64,000 nucleotides of DNA from positions 62,001 to 126,000 of the forward strand of contig NZ_DASVGN010000038.1 in assembly GCF_036379515.1 (NCBI RefSeq), read 5' to 3'. This stretch comes from Castellaniella sp036379515 (GTDB lineage: Bacteria; Pseudomonadota; Gammaproteobacteria; Burkholderiales; Burkholderiaceae_B). Below, in pieces: positions 24,579 through 32,589 of the stretch. A program made the translations under genes and the position numbers. Positions within the stretch are counted from its first letter, which is position 1, and each line of letters starts with the position of its first letter. The notes beneath the pieces are model-generated. The model had not been told where the DNA came from and ran no database searches. It saw only the letters and a list, made by a program, of their open reading frames with translations.

Positions 24579-24613
24579 CAATAACAGGAACTTATTGTAC
24601 CGATTTCTATAAT
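24579..24613. promoter_or_regulatory. Candidate IclR operator and thiO -10 box
   Basis: Inverted repeat CAATAA (24579-24584) / TTATTG (24592-24597) with a 7-nt spacer lies in the divergent region. A perfect TATAAT at 24608-24613 faces thiO but lacks a good -35 at the normal distance. The predicted thiO start site would be only ~10 nt before the ATG, so the transcript could be almost leaderless. Confidence 0.5.
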
Positions 24614-24629
24614 TTTTACTAGACATATA

Positions 24630-25700
24630 ATGCAGATTGGAATTGCAGGTGCCGGCGTATTGGGCCGTCTTCTGGCCTGGTGCCTCAGCCGCGAAGGCCA
24701 TGCGGTGACCGTCATCGATCCTGCCAGCGGACCGCTGGGCAGAGGGGCTGCAGGCTGGACCGCCGCAGGGATGTTGTCGCCGTCGGCCGAACTCGAATGT
24801 GCGGATCTCACCGTCTTCCAGGCCGGGCTGGATTCCATCGGCATGTGGGGCCGTATTATCGCCAGCCTTCCGGGCGCACCCGACTTCGACTGCCACGGAA
24901 GCCTGTTGCTCGCCCACCGGGGCGATGAAGGCGCTGCACACCATCTGGTCGACCTGATCGAGCACAAGGCGCCCGAAGGGCACCGACCCCAGTCCATGAC
25001 CATTCGGGATCTGACCCGCCTGGAGCCAGACATCCATGGACCCGCTCACGCATGGATGCTTCCGCACGAGGGTGCGGTCAATCCCGTGCAACTCATGCAG
25101 GCACTCTGCGAAGGCGCTTCTGGCGTGCACTGGCTCTGGAATCAATCGGTGGACACAGTGGCTTCGGGTCTGCTGCAGACCCGCGACGCAAGTTCCCATA
25201 AATTTGATCACGTGTTCGACGTCAGGGGCCTGGGCCAGCGCCCCGCTGACGGCCCGGGCAGCGGCTGCGCACAGGTACGCGGTGTCCGCGGCGAAATCTT
25301 TCTGCTGCACGCGCCCGAGGTGGCACTGAAGCGGCCTATCCGGCTTCTGCACCCACGGCATCGGGTCTATATCGTCCCCAGACGGGATCATCATTACATT
25401 GTGGGTGCCAGCGAAATCGAAAGCGAAGACCGTTCCCCAGTTTCTTTGCGGACGACCGTCGAACTGCTGTCAGCCGCCTACAGTGTCCTGCCGGGGCTGG
25501 CTGAGGCAAGATTGATCCACACCGAGACCAACCTCAGGCCCGCCCTGCCGGACAATCTGCCATTGATAGAACAGGCACCCGGCCTGACTCGCATCAACGG
25601 TCTGTTTCGCCATGGGTGGATGATTGCTCCAGCCATGGTCACAAAGGCACTTCACGGTGCCAGAATCCCGGCCGAACTTGCCCCCGCCCCTGCACACTGA
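24630..25700 (+). CDS. thiO: Glycine oxidase ThiO
   Basis: 356 aa FAD enzyme of the DAO family: N-terminal IGIAGAGVLGRLLAWCL and AAGWTAAGMLSP, C-terminal TNLRPALPDNLPLIEQ and NGLFRHGWMIAPAM. It oxidises glycine to iminoacetate (dehydroglycine), the C2-N unit of the thiazole ring of thiamine. No Shine-Dalgarno sequence is visible in the AT-rich leader. Linked directly to thiS and thiG. No TPP riboswitch can fit in the 72-bp upstream gap. Confidence 0.88.
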   Translation: MQIGIAGAGVLGRLLAWCLSREGHAVTVIDPASGPLGRGAAGWTAAGMLSPSAELECADLTVFQAGLDSIGMWGRIIASLPGAPDFDCHGSLLLAHRGDEGAAHHLVDLIEHKAPEGHRPQSMTIRDLTRLEPDIHGPAHAWMLPHEGAVNPVQLMQALCEGASGVHWLWNQSVDTVASGLLQTRDASSHKFDHVFDVRGLGQRPADGPGSGCAQVRGVRGEIFLLHAPEVALKRPIRLLHPRHRVYIVPRRDHHYIVGASEIESEDRSPVSLRTTVELLSAAYSVLPGLAEARLIHTETNLRPALPDNLPLIEQAPGLTRINGLFRHGWMIAPAMVTKALHGARIPAELAPAPAH

Positions 25701-25705
25701 ACATC

Positions 25706-25918
25706 ATGCTCATTCATCTCAATGGCACCCCTCACGATGTGCCCGAAAAAGCCACCCTGCATCAGGTGCTCGCGCTGCTTGCCGTCCCTGTCGACCAAGC
25801 CGACGCACCCGTAGCCACGGCCTTGAACGGTGTGCACGTCGCTCGGTCCAAACGTGATCAAACGCTGCTTGCACCGGGCGACCAAATCACGACATTCGAA
25901 CCTATCACTGGAGGCTGA
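25706..25918 (+). CDS. thiS: Sulfur carrier protein ThiS
   Basis: 70 aa, ending in GG, the C-terminus that is adenylated and converted to thiocarboxylate. Ubiquitin-like beta-grasp pattern (MLIHLNGTPHDVPEKATL at the start, ALNGVHVARSKR mid, GDQITTFEPITGG at the end). Delivers sulfur to ThiG. The start at 25706 is 5 nt after thiO and thiG follows after 6 nt. Confidence 0.94.
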   Translation: MLIHLNGTPHDVPEKATLHQVLALLAVPVDQADAPVATALNGVHVARSKRDQTLLAPGDQITTFEPITGG

Positions 25919-25924
25919 CCGACC

Positions 25925-26713
25925 ATGACCTGGAACGTCGCACAGACCACCCTGACAAGCCGTTTCCTGCTGGGAACGGCCAGCTACCCTTCTCCCCAAA
26001 TCATGATGGACTCGGTGCGTGCCTCTGGCACCGAAGTGATCACGGTCAGCCTCAAGCGCCAGGCGGCCGCTCAATCGTCCGATCCGGGCGGGCGTCCCTA
26101 TTTCGCCATGATTCGCGAACTTCACTGTCACCTGCTGCCCAACACGGCGGGCTGTCATACCGCCGCCGAAGCCATCTCCTTGGCTCATATGGCACGTGAA
26201 GTCTTTGACACACCCTGGGTCAAGCTCGAGGTCATCGGCGACCAGCACACCCTCCAGCCGGACGTGTTCGAGCTGGTCTCGGCCGCCGAGGCCTTGGTCA
26301 AAGACGGATTCCAGGTGTTCCCGTACTGCACGGAAGACCTGGTGGCCTGTCAACGTCTGCTTGACGTGGGGTGCACGCTTCTGATGCCATGGGCAGCGCC
26401 GATAGGCTCGGGCCAGGGCCTGGTTCACCTGTCGGGGTTGCGCACTTTGCGCGAGCGCTTGCCGGACGTGCCTCTGATTGTCGATGCCGGGATAGGCTCG
26501 CCCATGGACGCGACCCAGGCCATGGAGCTGGGCTTCGATGGCGTATTGCTGAATTCGGCCGTGTCACGGGCATTGAACCCCGTGCAGATGGCCGAAGCCT
26601 TCAAATGGGCGATTCATGCCGGCCGACTCGCGTTCGAGGCTGGCATCATGGCAGAACAGGACATGGCGATGGCCACCACCCCGGTGACCGGACGTCCGTT
26701 TTTGATTGGGTGA
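25925..26713 (+). CDS. thiG: Thiazole synthase ThiG
   Basis: 262 aa TIM barrel. The Schiff-base Lys100 is in WVKLEVIGD, and LMPWAAPIGSGQGL and VDAGIGSPMDA form the phosphate-binding side. Combines deoxyxylulose 5-phosphate, ThiS thiocarboxylate and dehydroglycine to make the thiazole phosphate. Its DXP supply shares the pathway step used by dxr elsewhere in the window. Third gene of thiOSG; thiE, thiC and thiD are not present. Confidence 0.96.
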   Translation: MTWNVAQTTLTSRFLLGTASYPSPQIMMDSVRASGTEVITVSLKRQAAAQSSDPGGRPYFAMIRELHCHLLPNTAGCHTAAEAISLAHMAREVFDTPWVKLEVIGDQHTLQPDVFELVSAAEALVKDGFQVFPYCTEDLVACQRLLDVGCTLLMPWAAPIGSGQGLVHLSGLRTLRERLPDVPLIVDAGIGSPMDATQAMELGFDGVLLNSAVSRALNPVQMAEAFKWAIHAGRLAFEAGIMAEQDMAMATTPVTGRPFLIG

Positions 26714-26731
26714 GCTCTGACGTTCAGCGCC

Positions 26732-26759
26732 CAGGGCCGCGAACGATTCCGCAGCCCTG
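26732..26759. terminator. Stem-loop between thiG and the MHS transporter gene
   Basis: CAGGGC/GCCCTG arms extended by GCG/CGC past one mismatch, ~8-nt loop, between convergent genes. No U tract; probable but not certain bidirectional terminator. Confidence 0.45.
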
Positions 26760-26772
26760 AGTCCCGGACCGA

Positions 26773-28089
26773 TCAATAAGCCAGTTGCGGCTTCGTGCTG
26801 CTGCGCCCGATCAGCCACGCGCTGAAGGCCGATACCACGCCGGCAAAGATCGTGTACGCGACGATGAGCCAAGGCTGCCCGCCGTTTGCGTCCAGCAGTG
26901 CCGTGGCGATCATGGGTGTAATGCCAGACGCAAAGATGCCGGAGAACTGATAGACGAACGAAATCCCCGTATACCGGACCCGCGTGTCGAAGAGCTCACA
27001 GAACAAGGCGGCTTCGGGCCCGTAGATGCTGGCGTAGAAGATCCCGAACGGAATAACGATGGCCAGCCAGACGATCAGCACCTGGTCAGGGTAATAGTGC
27101 ATGAGCGCAAAGGCGGGAAGCGCAGAAAATCCGGTCACCAATGACCCCCACATGTACGTGCGCGTACGCCCGACGCGGTCCGACAATGCTCCAAAGTAGG
27201 GGATGAAGAAACACATGACCACGGCAGCAGCCATGACACCCGCCAATGCGTCGGTACGATTCAGGTGCAAAGTATTGGTCAAATAGACAATGACGAAAAC
27301 GGCAAAGATATTGAAGAACACACCGTCAATATAGCGAGCACCCATGCCCTTCATGATGTTGGCGGGATACCGCTGTGCCATCTCCACAAACGGGATGCGT
27401 GACTCGGCGTTTGCCTCCTTTACTCGAGCAAATTCGGGCGTCTCGTGAATCGTCAGCCGAATATAGAGCCCCACGAAGACCAGCCCGGCCGACAGCATGA
27501 AGGCGACGCGCCAGCCCCAGGCGGAAAATGCCTGATCAGTCAACGTGGCCGAGAGCAGGGCCACGACGCCGGCTGCCATGCACAGGCCAATGGACAAGCC
27601 GATCTGGGGCAAGGAGGCATACAGGCCCCGCTTGTGTTTGGGTGCATATTCGTACGTCATGAGCACCGCCCCGCCCCACTCCCCACCAAGCCCCAGTCCT
27701 TGAACGACACGACAGATCAGCAACAGGATGGGGGCCCAGATACCGATGGATTCGTAAGTGGGGATCAATGCGATCAGGAAAGTGGCGATCCCCATCAGAA
27801 CCAGAGTGAAGATCAGCATGCTCTTGCGGCCAATGCGGTCTCCAAAGTGTCCGAACAGGACACCGCCAAACGGACGTGCAACGAATCCAACCGCAAACGT
27901 CGCATAGGCAAGCATGGTGCCCACGACGGGGTCGTGGCTGGGGAAGTACTGCTTGTTGAACACCAGACCGGCAATGACTCCATAAAGAAAGAAGTCGTAC
28001 CACTCGATCGTGGCGCCTATCAAAGATGACGCCACGACCTTTCGAATCGCAGAGATGGACGCGGCGGATGAATCGGACGAACTGGACAT
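26773..28089 (-). CDS. MFS transporter, metabolite:H+ symporter (MHS) type
   Basis: 438 aa from the ATG at 28089, with CCAGGAGA upstream; a longer frame reaches into the region before it but has no ribosome site. Twelve helices. Family marks: SLIGATIEWYDFFLYG at the start, RPFGGVLFGHFGDRIGRK in loop 2-3 and GLGLGGEWGGAVLM. MHS porters bring in organic acids, osmolytes or shikimate-like compounds. Lies downstream of the GMC oxidoreductase gene (97-nt gap) and likely supplies its substrate. Confidence 0.85.
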   Translation of the reverse strand: MSSSSDSSAASISAIRKVVASSLIGATIEWYDFFLYGVIAGLVFNKQYFPSHDPVVGTMLAYATFAVGFVARPFGGVLFGHFGDRIGRKSMLIFTLVLMGIATFLIALIPTYESIGIWAPILLLICRVVQGLGLGGEWGGAVLMTYEYAPKHKRGLYASLPQIGLSIGLCMAAGVVALLSATLTDQAFSAWGWRVAFMLSAGLVFVGLYIRLTIHETPEFARVKEANAESRIPFVEMAQRYPANIMKGMGARYIDGVFFNIFAVFVIVYLTNTLHLNRTDALAGVMAAAVVMCFFIPYFGALSDRVGRTRTYMWGSLVTGFSALPAFALMHYYPDQVLIVWLAIVIPFGIFYASIYGPEAALFCELFDTRVRYTGISFVYQFSGIFASGITPMIATALLDANGGQPWLIVAYTIFAGVVSAFSAWLIGRSSTKPQLAY

Positions 28090-28186
28090 GGATAGTCTCC
28101 TGGTAATGGGACCACTCTTGACGATGATCCTCAATGCTTTGAACAGCGCACGGTCACATATAGGTCTGCCGGGTGCTGCCGTGTGT

Positions 28187-29797
28187 TCAGAGGCGGGCGG
28201 CATCTCCCAGAATGAAGTCGGAGGCGCGCTCTGCAATCATGATGGTGGGCACATTGGTGTTGCCCGACACGATGGTGGGCATCACCGAGGCGTCCACGAC
28301 ACGCAGCCCGTCCACTCCATGCACCCGCAGGTGGGCATCGACGACCGCGTGACGGTCGCTGACCTGCCCCATGCGCGCAGTTCCAACCGGATGGAAAATG
28401 GTGGCACCATGCTCGCGGCAGAAATGCAGAATCTCGTCATCGGTCTGCACCTCATTGCCCGGCCGGTATTCCCGCTTCATCAAGCTGTCCAAGGGGGCAG
28501 TTCGTGCCAGTTCCCGTGCGTATTTCACCCCTGCAATCGCCGTTTTGCGATCGCGGTCACTGTCCAGATAATTTGAATGAATGGACGGCGCCTCGAAAGG
28601 ATCGGTCGACCGAATGTGAATCGATCCGCGCGACTCGGGGCGCAAATCGCACATGGAATACGTGCACCCCGAAAAATCATGCACGGCCCCGCCGGCCATG
28701 TCGGCGGAGAGGGTCCCGAAGTGCAGCTGCACGTCGGCGCTTGGACTATCGGGCAGCGCACGCAAAAATGCTGCACCCTGGTTGATTCCTATGGCCAGCG
28801 GCCCACCGCGAAAGAGCAGCCACTGCAGGCCGATAGCCGCCTTTCCCCACAGCGTGCGCAACTGGTCGTTGGTCGTGATGGGACGCGTGACTTCGTAAAT
28901 CAGACGAACCTGCAGATGGTCTTGGAGATTCTCGCCTACTCCAGGCAGATCTTTGACAACCGTCACGCCCCGCTGGGCCAGAAGCTCGCCAGGACCAATG
29001 CCCGAGAGTTGCAAGATTTGAGGGGATTGAATGGCACCCGCCGAGACAATCACCTCACGGTTGGCATTCAAAACCCGGTCCTGACCGTTCTTCCGGTATC
29101 GCACGCCTCGCGCCCGCGGGCCTTCGAGGATCAGGCCCGTGACTTGTGCGTCAGTTTCGATGCGCAGGTTGCGTCGCCCCCGCGCGGGGTCCAGGTAGGC
29201 AACCGCCGTCGAGCAGCGCTTGCCGTGGCGCGTGGTCAGCTGGTAATACCCAACCCCTTCGTTATCGCCTTCATTGAAGTCTGTCTGGTGCCTCAGGCCA
29301 AGTTTTCCTCCAGACTGAATCAGGGCTTCGACCAGCGGGTGGCGAGTCTTTATCGACGTGGCACTCAGCGGACCTGCTGTCCCGCGCGTAGGCCCTTCTC
29401 CCAGATCGTTGGTTTCAAGCTTGCGGAAATAAGGCAGGCATTGCTCCCACCCCCATCCCGAGTTCCCCAAAGCTTCCCAGTGATCGTAATCACGCTTCTG
29501 GCCCCGAATGTAAATCAGGCCATTGATCGAGCTGCAGCCGCCCAAGGTGCGGCCCCGAGGCCAATAAATCCGCCGCCCCAGCATGTTGTCGTCGGGATCG
29601 GTATAAAACCCCCAGTTCAGCGTCCTGTGGAACATCGTTTTCCCATACCCGATGGGAATATGAATCCAGGGATTGCTGTCACGCGGACCAGCCTCAAACA
29701 GACAAACCGTATATTTGCCGTTCTCACTCAGACGATTGGCTAGCACGCAGCCTGCCGAACCAGCTCCGATCACGATGAAATCAACAGCTTCAGACAT
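28187..29797 (-). CDS. GMC-family FAD oxidoreductase (choline dehydrogenase-like)
   Basis: 536 aa from the ATG at 29797 (a GTG at 29809 would add four residues). FAD-binding FIVIGAGSAGCVLANRLSE, GMC signature 1 region (RTLGGCSSINGLIYIRG) and signature 2 (GAIQSPQILQLSGIG), plus the C-terminal catalytic His/Asn area (FHPVGTARMG, VVDASVMPTIVSGNTNVPT-type segment). Oxidises a primary alcohol to an aldehyde; choline is possible, but no betB or betI is nearby, so the substrate is open. Divergent from an IclR regulator and followed by the MHS transporter. Confidence 0.88.
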   Translation of the reverse strand: MSEAVDFIVIGAGSAGCVLANRLSENGKYTVCLFEAGPRDSNPWIHIPIGYGKTMFHRTLNWGFYTDPDDNMLGRRIYWPRGRTLGGCSSINGLIYIRGQKRDYDHWEALGNSGWGWEQCLPYFRKLETNDLGEGPTRGTAGPLSATSIKTRHPLVEALIQSGGKLGLRHQTDFNEGDNEGVGYYQLTTRHGKRCSTAVAYLDPARGRRNLRIETDAQVTGLILEGPRARGVRYRKNGQDRVLNANREVIVSAGAIQSPQILQLSGIGPGELLAQRGVTVVKDLPGVGENLQDHLQVRLIYEVTRPITTNDQLRTLWGKAAIGLQWLLFRGGPLAIGINQGAAFLRALPDSPSADVQLHFGTLSADMAGGAVHDFSGCTYSMCDLRPESRGSIHIRSTDPFEAPSIHSNYLDSDRDRKTAIAGVKYARELARTAPLDSLMKREYRPGNEVQTDDEILHFCREHGATIFHPVGTARMGQVSDRHAVVDAHLRVHGVDGLRVVDASVMPTIVSGNTNVPTIMIAERASDFILGDAARL

Positions 29798-29932
29798 GAA
29801 CGCCCCCACCCAAACACATGAAACTCCGAATGAATCTATTTAGAGTCAGGCAAGGGCCACGCTCAAGATAAAATAGTGCGGCGTTTCACTTGTAGAACAG
29901 AAAATTCCAATCTCATTTCACCGGCGGCTTGC

Positions 29933-30691
29933 ATGGACGACTCGGACACTCGATACCTGCGTGAGCTATGTGTGCTTGAACAGCTCGCGCGCACCCAGCA
30001 TCCCCAGACGCTCTCACAACTGGCACACCGCCTTGAACTTCCCAAGACTTCGCTGATGCGTATCCTGGCCACCCTGGTAGAAGCCGGCTTTGTCGTCAAA
30101 GCTCCGGGAGAACGGGGTTTCGTCCCTGGCCCCAGAATGACTCGTCTTGCGCTGTCCGTCCTGGGCACACCTCATTTCTCGCGGACATCACGCGCCATCC
30201 TGGCCCGCCTGGTCGACGCTACGGGCGAAAGCTGCAACTTGACGGCCCTCGAGGGCGACAGCATGCGCTACCTGGAACGCGTGGAAACGCGCCAGCCACT
30301 GCGCCTGAGCATGGACGTAGGCTCCCACGTGCCGCTGCACTGCACGGCCACCGGAAAGCTCATGCTGGCCCTCATGGACGCCCCACTTCGCAAACAGACA
30401 CTGGACCGCATCAGCCTGGCCGCATACACCCCGCGTACTCTGACTGATCGCGCCGCGCTCGAACAAGACCTGGCCGTGATCCGCCAGCGACGCGTGGGCA
30501 TCGACCGGGAGGAGTTCGTCCTTGGCATGGTGGCCGTGGCCGTCCCCGTGCTCGACGACAAGGGGCAGACGATCGCGGCACTCGCCAGCCACGGGCCAAC
30601 TGCACGAGTGTCGCTGGACTTCCTGCTCGAGCAAGTATCAAAAATGCGCGAGGCCGCCACCGACATGAGCAAAGCGCTCAGCAAGGTATGA
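29933..30691 (+). CDS. IclR-family transcriptional regulator (GMC cassette)
   Basis: 252 aa from the ATG at 29933; a GTG at 29876 would add 19 residues of poor quality. Winged helix at ~10-70 (LSQLAHRLELPKTSLMRILATL), effector domain after ~85 (MRYLERVETRQPLRLSM, VPLHCTATGKLMLALM, GIDREEFVLGMVAVAVP). Divergent from the GMC gene across ~135 bp and probably its regulator. Its stop lies next to the ygfZ start region, so transcription may continue into ygfZ. Confidence 0.85.
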   Translation: MDDSDTRYLRELCVLEQLARTQHPQTLSQLAHRLELPKTSLMRILATLVEAGFVVKAPGERGFVPGPRMTRLALSVLGTPHFSRTSRAILARLVDATGESCNLTALEGDSMRYLERVETRQPLRLSMDVGSHVPLHCTATGKLMLALMDAPLRKQTLDRISLAAYTPRTLTDRAALEQDLAVIRQRRVGIDREEFVLGMVAVAVPVLDDKGQTIAALASHGPTARVSLDFLLEQVSKMREAATDMSKALSKV

Positions 30692-30720
30692 TGGGGCCGA
30701 TTTCACACAGCGGACGTCCG

Positions 30721-31641
30721 ATGGAAAAATTTGACCAGGAAGGAAGCTGGTGGCTTCGGGATCTGACAGTTCTGTCCCTCAGCGGTGCAGACGCCCTGCT
30801 GTTCCTGAACGGCCAACTCACTTGCGCGGTGGGCGAATTGGATGGTTCGCAGGCGTTCACCAGTGCCTACTGCAATGCTCAGGGCCGCATTCTGGCTAAC
30901 GGCCTGCTATGGTCCACCCCTGACCATGGCGTGTACTGGGCAGTCTGCAGTGATCTCACGGAACAGATCGCTCAGCGGCTGCGCCTGTACGCGCTGCGCC
31001 AGGAGGTGACCATACAGCGGCTCGACACGCGATCCGTCATGGGTCATCGAGGTAAAGACTGTGTGCCCACGGCACTGCACCAGAGTGCGCCGTGGTCATG
31101 TGTCACCCTCGGAGGCGGCGACTGGATCGTTGCACCCATGTCCACCCCGGAGGTCCCCGCCGCGTGGCATATCACCGATGCCCCTGATGCGACCTCACCA
31201 GACGCATCCGCCTGGAACGCCACACGGTTGGCTGCAGGCTGGCCGAACATCGGCGCAACCGCTTCAGGGCAATTTCTGCCGGCAGCACTGGATATGGACT
31301 TGAATGGCACGATAGCTTTCCACAAAGGATGCTATCCCGGGCAAGAAGTCATTGCGCGAATGCATTACCGGGGCGCAACCAAGCGCCGCCTGGCTTACGG
31401 AACGGGAACGCCATCTTGCTCGCAGGAGCTGCCGAGCCCGCTGACCGACTTGTATCGATGGCAAGCCCATGATGATCGACCTGTGGGCCGAATCATCGAA
31501 GCGGTATCCCTCCAGGGGCAGACGCATATCGCCGCCGAGATTCTGCTGTCTGAGGGACCTGAATCACGCTACGCCCTTGGGAGCCCGGACGGACCCGACG
31601 CTGTGCTGCGATCCATCCATCCAGCTGCCGCGCCGGTCTGA
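30721..31641 (+). CDS. ygfZ: Folate-binding protein YgfZ (iron-sulfur cluster assembly/repair)
   Basis: 306 aa from the ATG at 30721; an ATG at 30688 overlapping the iclR stop is an alternative giving 317 aa. The hallmark KGCYPGQEVIARMHYRG holds the conserved Cys. YgfZ/CAF17 proteins use tetrahydrofolate and help maintain certain Fe-S enzymes such as radical-SAM MiaB. In many Burkholderiales ygfZ sits divergent to mltG; here 23 kb of catabolic genes lie between them. Confidence 0.9.
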   Translation: MEKFDQEGSWWLRDLTVLSLSGADALLFLNGQLTCAVGELDGSQAFTSAYCNAQGRILANGLLWSTPDHGVYWAVCSDLTEQIAQRLRLYALRQEVTIQRLDTRSVMGHRGKDCVPTALHQSAPWSCVTLGGGDWIVAPMSTPEVPAAWHITDAPDATSPDASAWNATRLAAGWPNIGATASGQFLPAALDMDLNGTIAFHKGCYPGQEVIARMHYRGATKRRLAYGTGTPSCSQELPSPLTDLYRWQAHDDRPVGRIIEAVSLQGQTHIAAEILLSEGPESRYALGSPDGPDAVLRSIHPAAAPV

Positions 31642-31663
31642 ACCAACGCGGCAGTTACGGGCT

Positions 31664-32548
31664 CTATTTTCGGTACAGCTTCAGAATGCTGGAAAAATCC
31701 AGTTTTCCGTTGCCTTGTGCGCTGTGCAGCGCGAACAGGTTGCGGGCGAGTTCCCCAAGCGGTGTCGATGCCTTGGCGTGCATGGCGGCCTCGGTCGCCA
31801 GGCCCAGGTCCTTGAGCATCAGGTCGACGCCAAATCCGCCTGCATAATCGTGCGACGCAGGTGCGTGTTCCATCACGCCAGGCCACGGATTGTAGAGTTC
31901 CGTTGCCCAGTTCCGACCCGAACTTTTGGCGATGATATCGGAGAGCGTCTTGGGGTCCAGGCCGCTCGCCACTCCTAGAGCGAGCGCCTCGGCTGTGCCC
32001 GCCATTTGAATCCCCAGCACCATGTTGTTGCAGATCTTCGCCACCTGCCCCGCCCCTGCACTTCCAGCGTGAAAGATGTTCTTGCCCATGATCTCGAGAT
32101 AAGGACGTGCTGCTTCGAGGTCCTGAGCCTCGCCACCCACGATGAAGGTGAGCGTGCCCGCAGCCGCGCCTGCAGTGCCGCCCGACACCGGAGCGTCCAG
32201 CATGCGAACGCCGTGTTCGGCGGCGGCCTTGGATACCTTGCGTGCCGACTCGGCCGCAATCGTGCTGCACTCCAGAACCAAGGTTCCCTGGGCAATGAAT
32301 TTCAGCAGCTTGCCTTGTCCAAGATACAGATCTTCGACGTGGCGGCTCGCCGGCAGCATGGTAATGACCAGATCCACTCCCTTCACCGCCTGCGCCGCAG
32401 AAGCAGCCGCCTGGGCGCCTTCTTTTTCCAGCGAGGCGACCGCTTCGGGAACCAGATCAAAAATCTGCAGCCTGTGACCTGCCTTCAGCAGGTTTCTTGC
32501 CATCGGCCCGCCCATGTGACCCAAACCAATGAATCCTATCGTGCTCAT
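31664..32548 (-). CDS. mmsB: 3-hydroxyisobutyrate dehydrogenase
   Basis: 294 aa. NAD-binding GFIGLGHMGGPMARNL, substrate loop DAPVSGGTAGAAAGTL, and catalytic Lys in GQVAKICNNM, followed by KDLGLATEAA. Oxidises 3-hydroxyisobutyrate to methylmalonate semialdehyde in valine breakdown. Follows the hydrolase gene by 41 nt in the same orientation. The next enzyme, mmsA, is not in the window. Confidence 0.94.
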   Translation of the reverse strand: MSTIGFIGLGHMGGPMARNLLKAGHRLQIFDLVPEAVASLEKEGAQAAASAAQAVKGVDLVITMLPASRHVEDLYLGQGKLLKFIAQGTLVLECSTIAAESARKVSKAAAEHGVRMLDAPVSGGTAGAAAGTLTFIVGGEAQDLEAARPYLEIMGKNIFHAGSAGAGQVAKICNNMVLGIQMAGTAEALALGVASGLDPKTLSDIIAKSSGRNWATELYNPWPGVMEHAPASHDYAGGFGVDLMLKDLGLATEAAMHAKASTPLGELARNLFALHSAQGNGKLDFSSILKLYRK

Positions 32549-32589
32549 GAATGTCTCCTTGTGTTGTTCTTTGATTGTGCTCGGGTGGT

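Noticed and set aside
24558..24629. TPP riboswitch before thiO
   Set aside because: Gap is only 72 bp, AT-rich, with none of the conserved THI-box elements.
28577..29743. 388-codon open frame antisense to the GMC oxidoreductase gene
   Set aside because: Same cause; arginine- and glutamine-rich, no domain.
31625..31654. Terminator between ygfZ and mmsB
   Set aside because: 8-bp arms CTGCCGCG/CGCGGCAG exist but with a 14-nt loop, overlapping the ygfZ end and no T tract; suggestive only.
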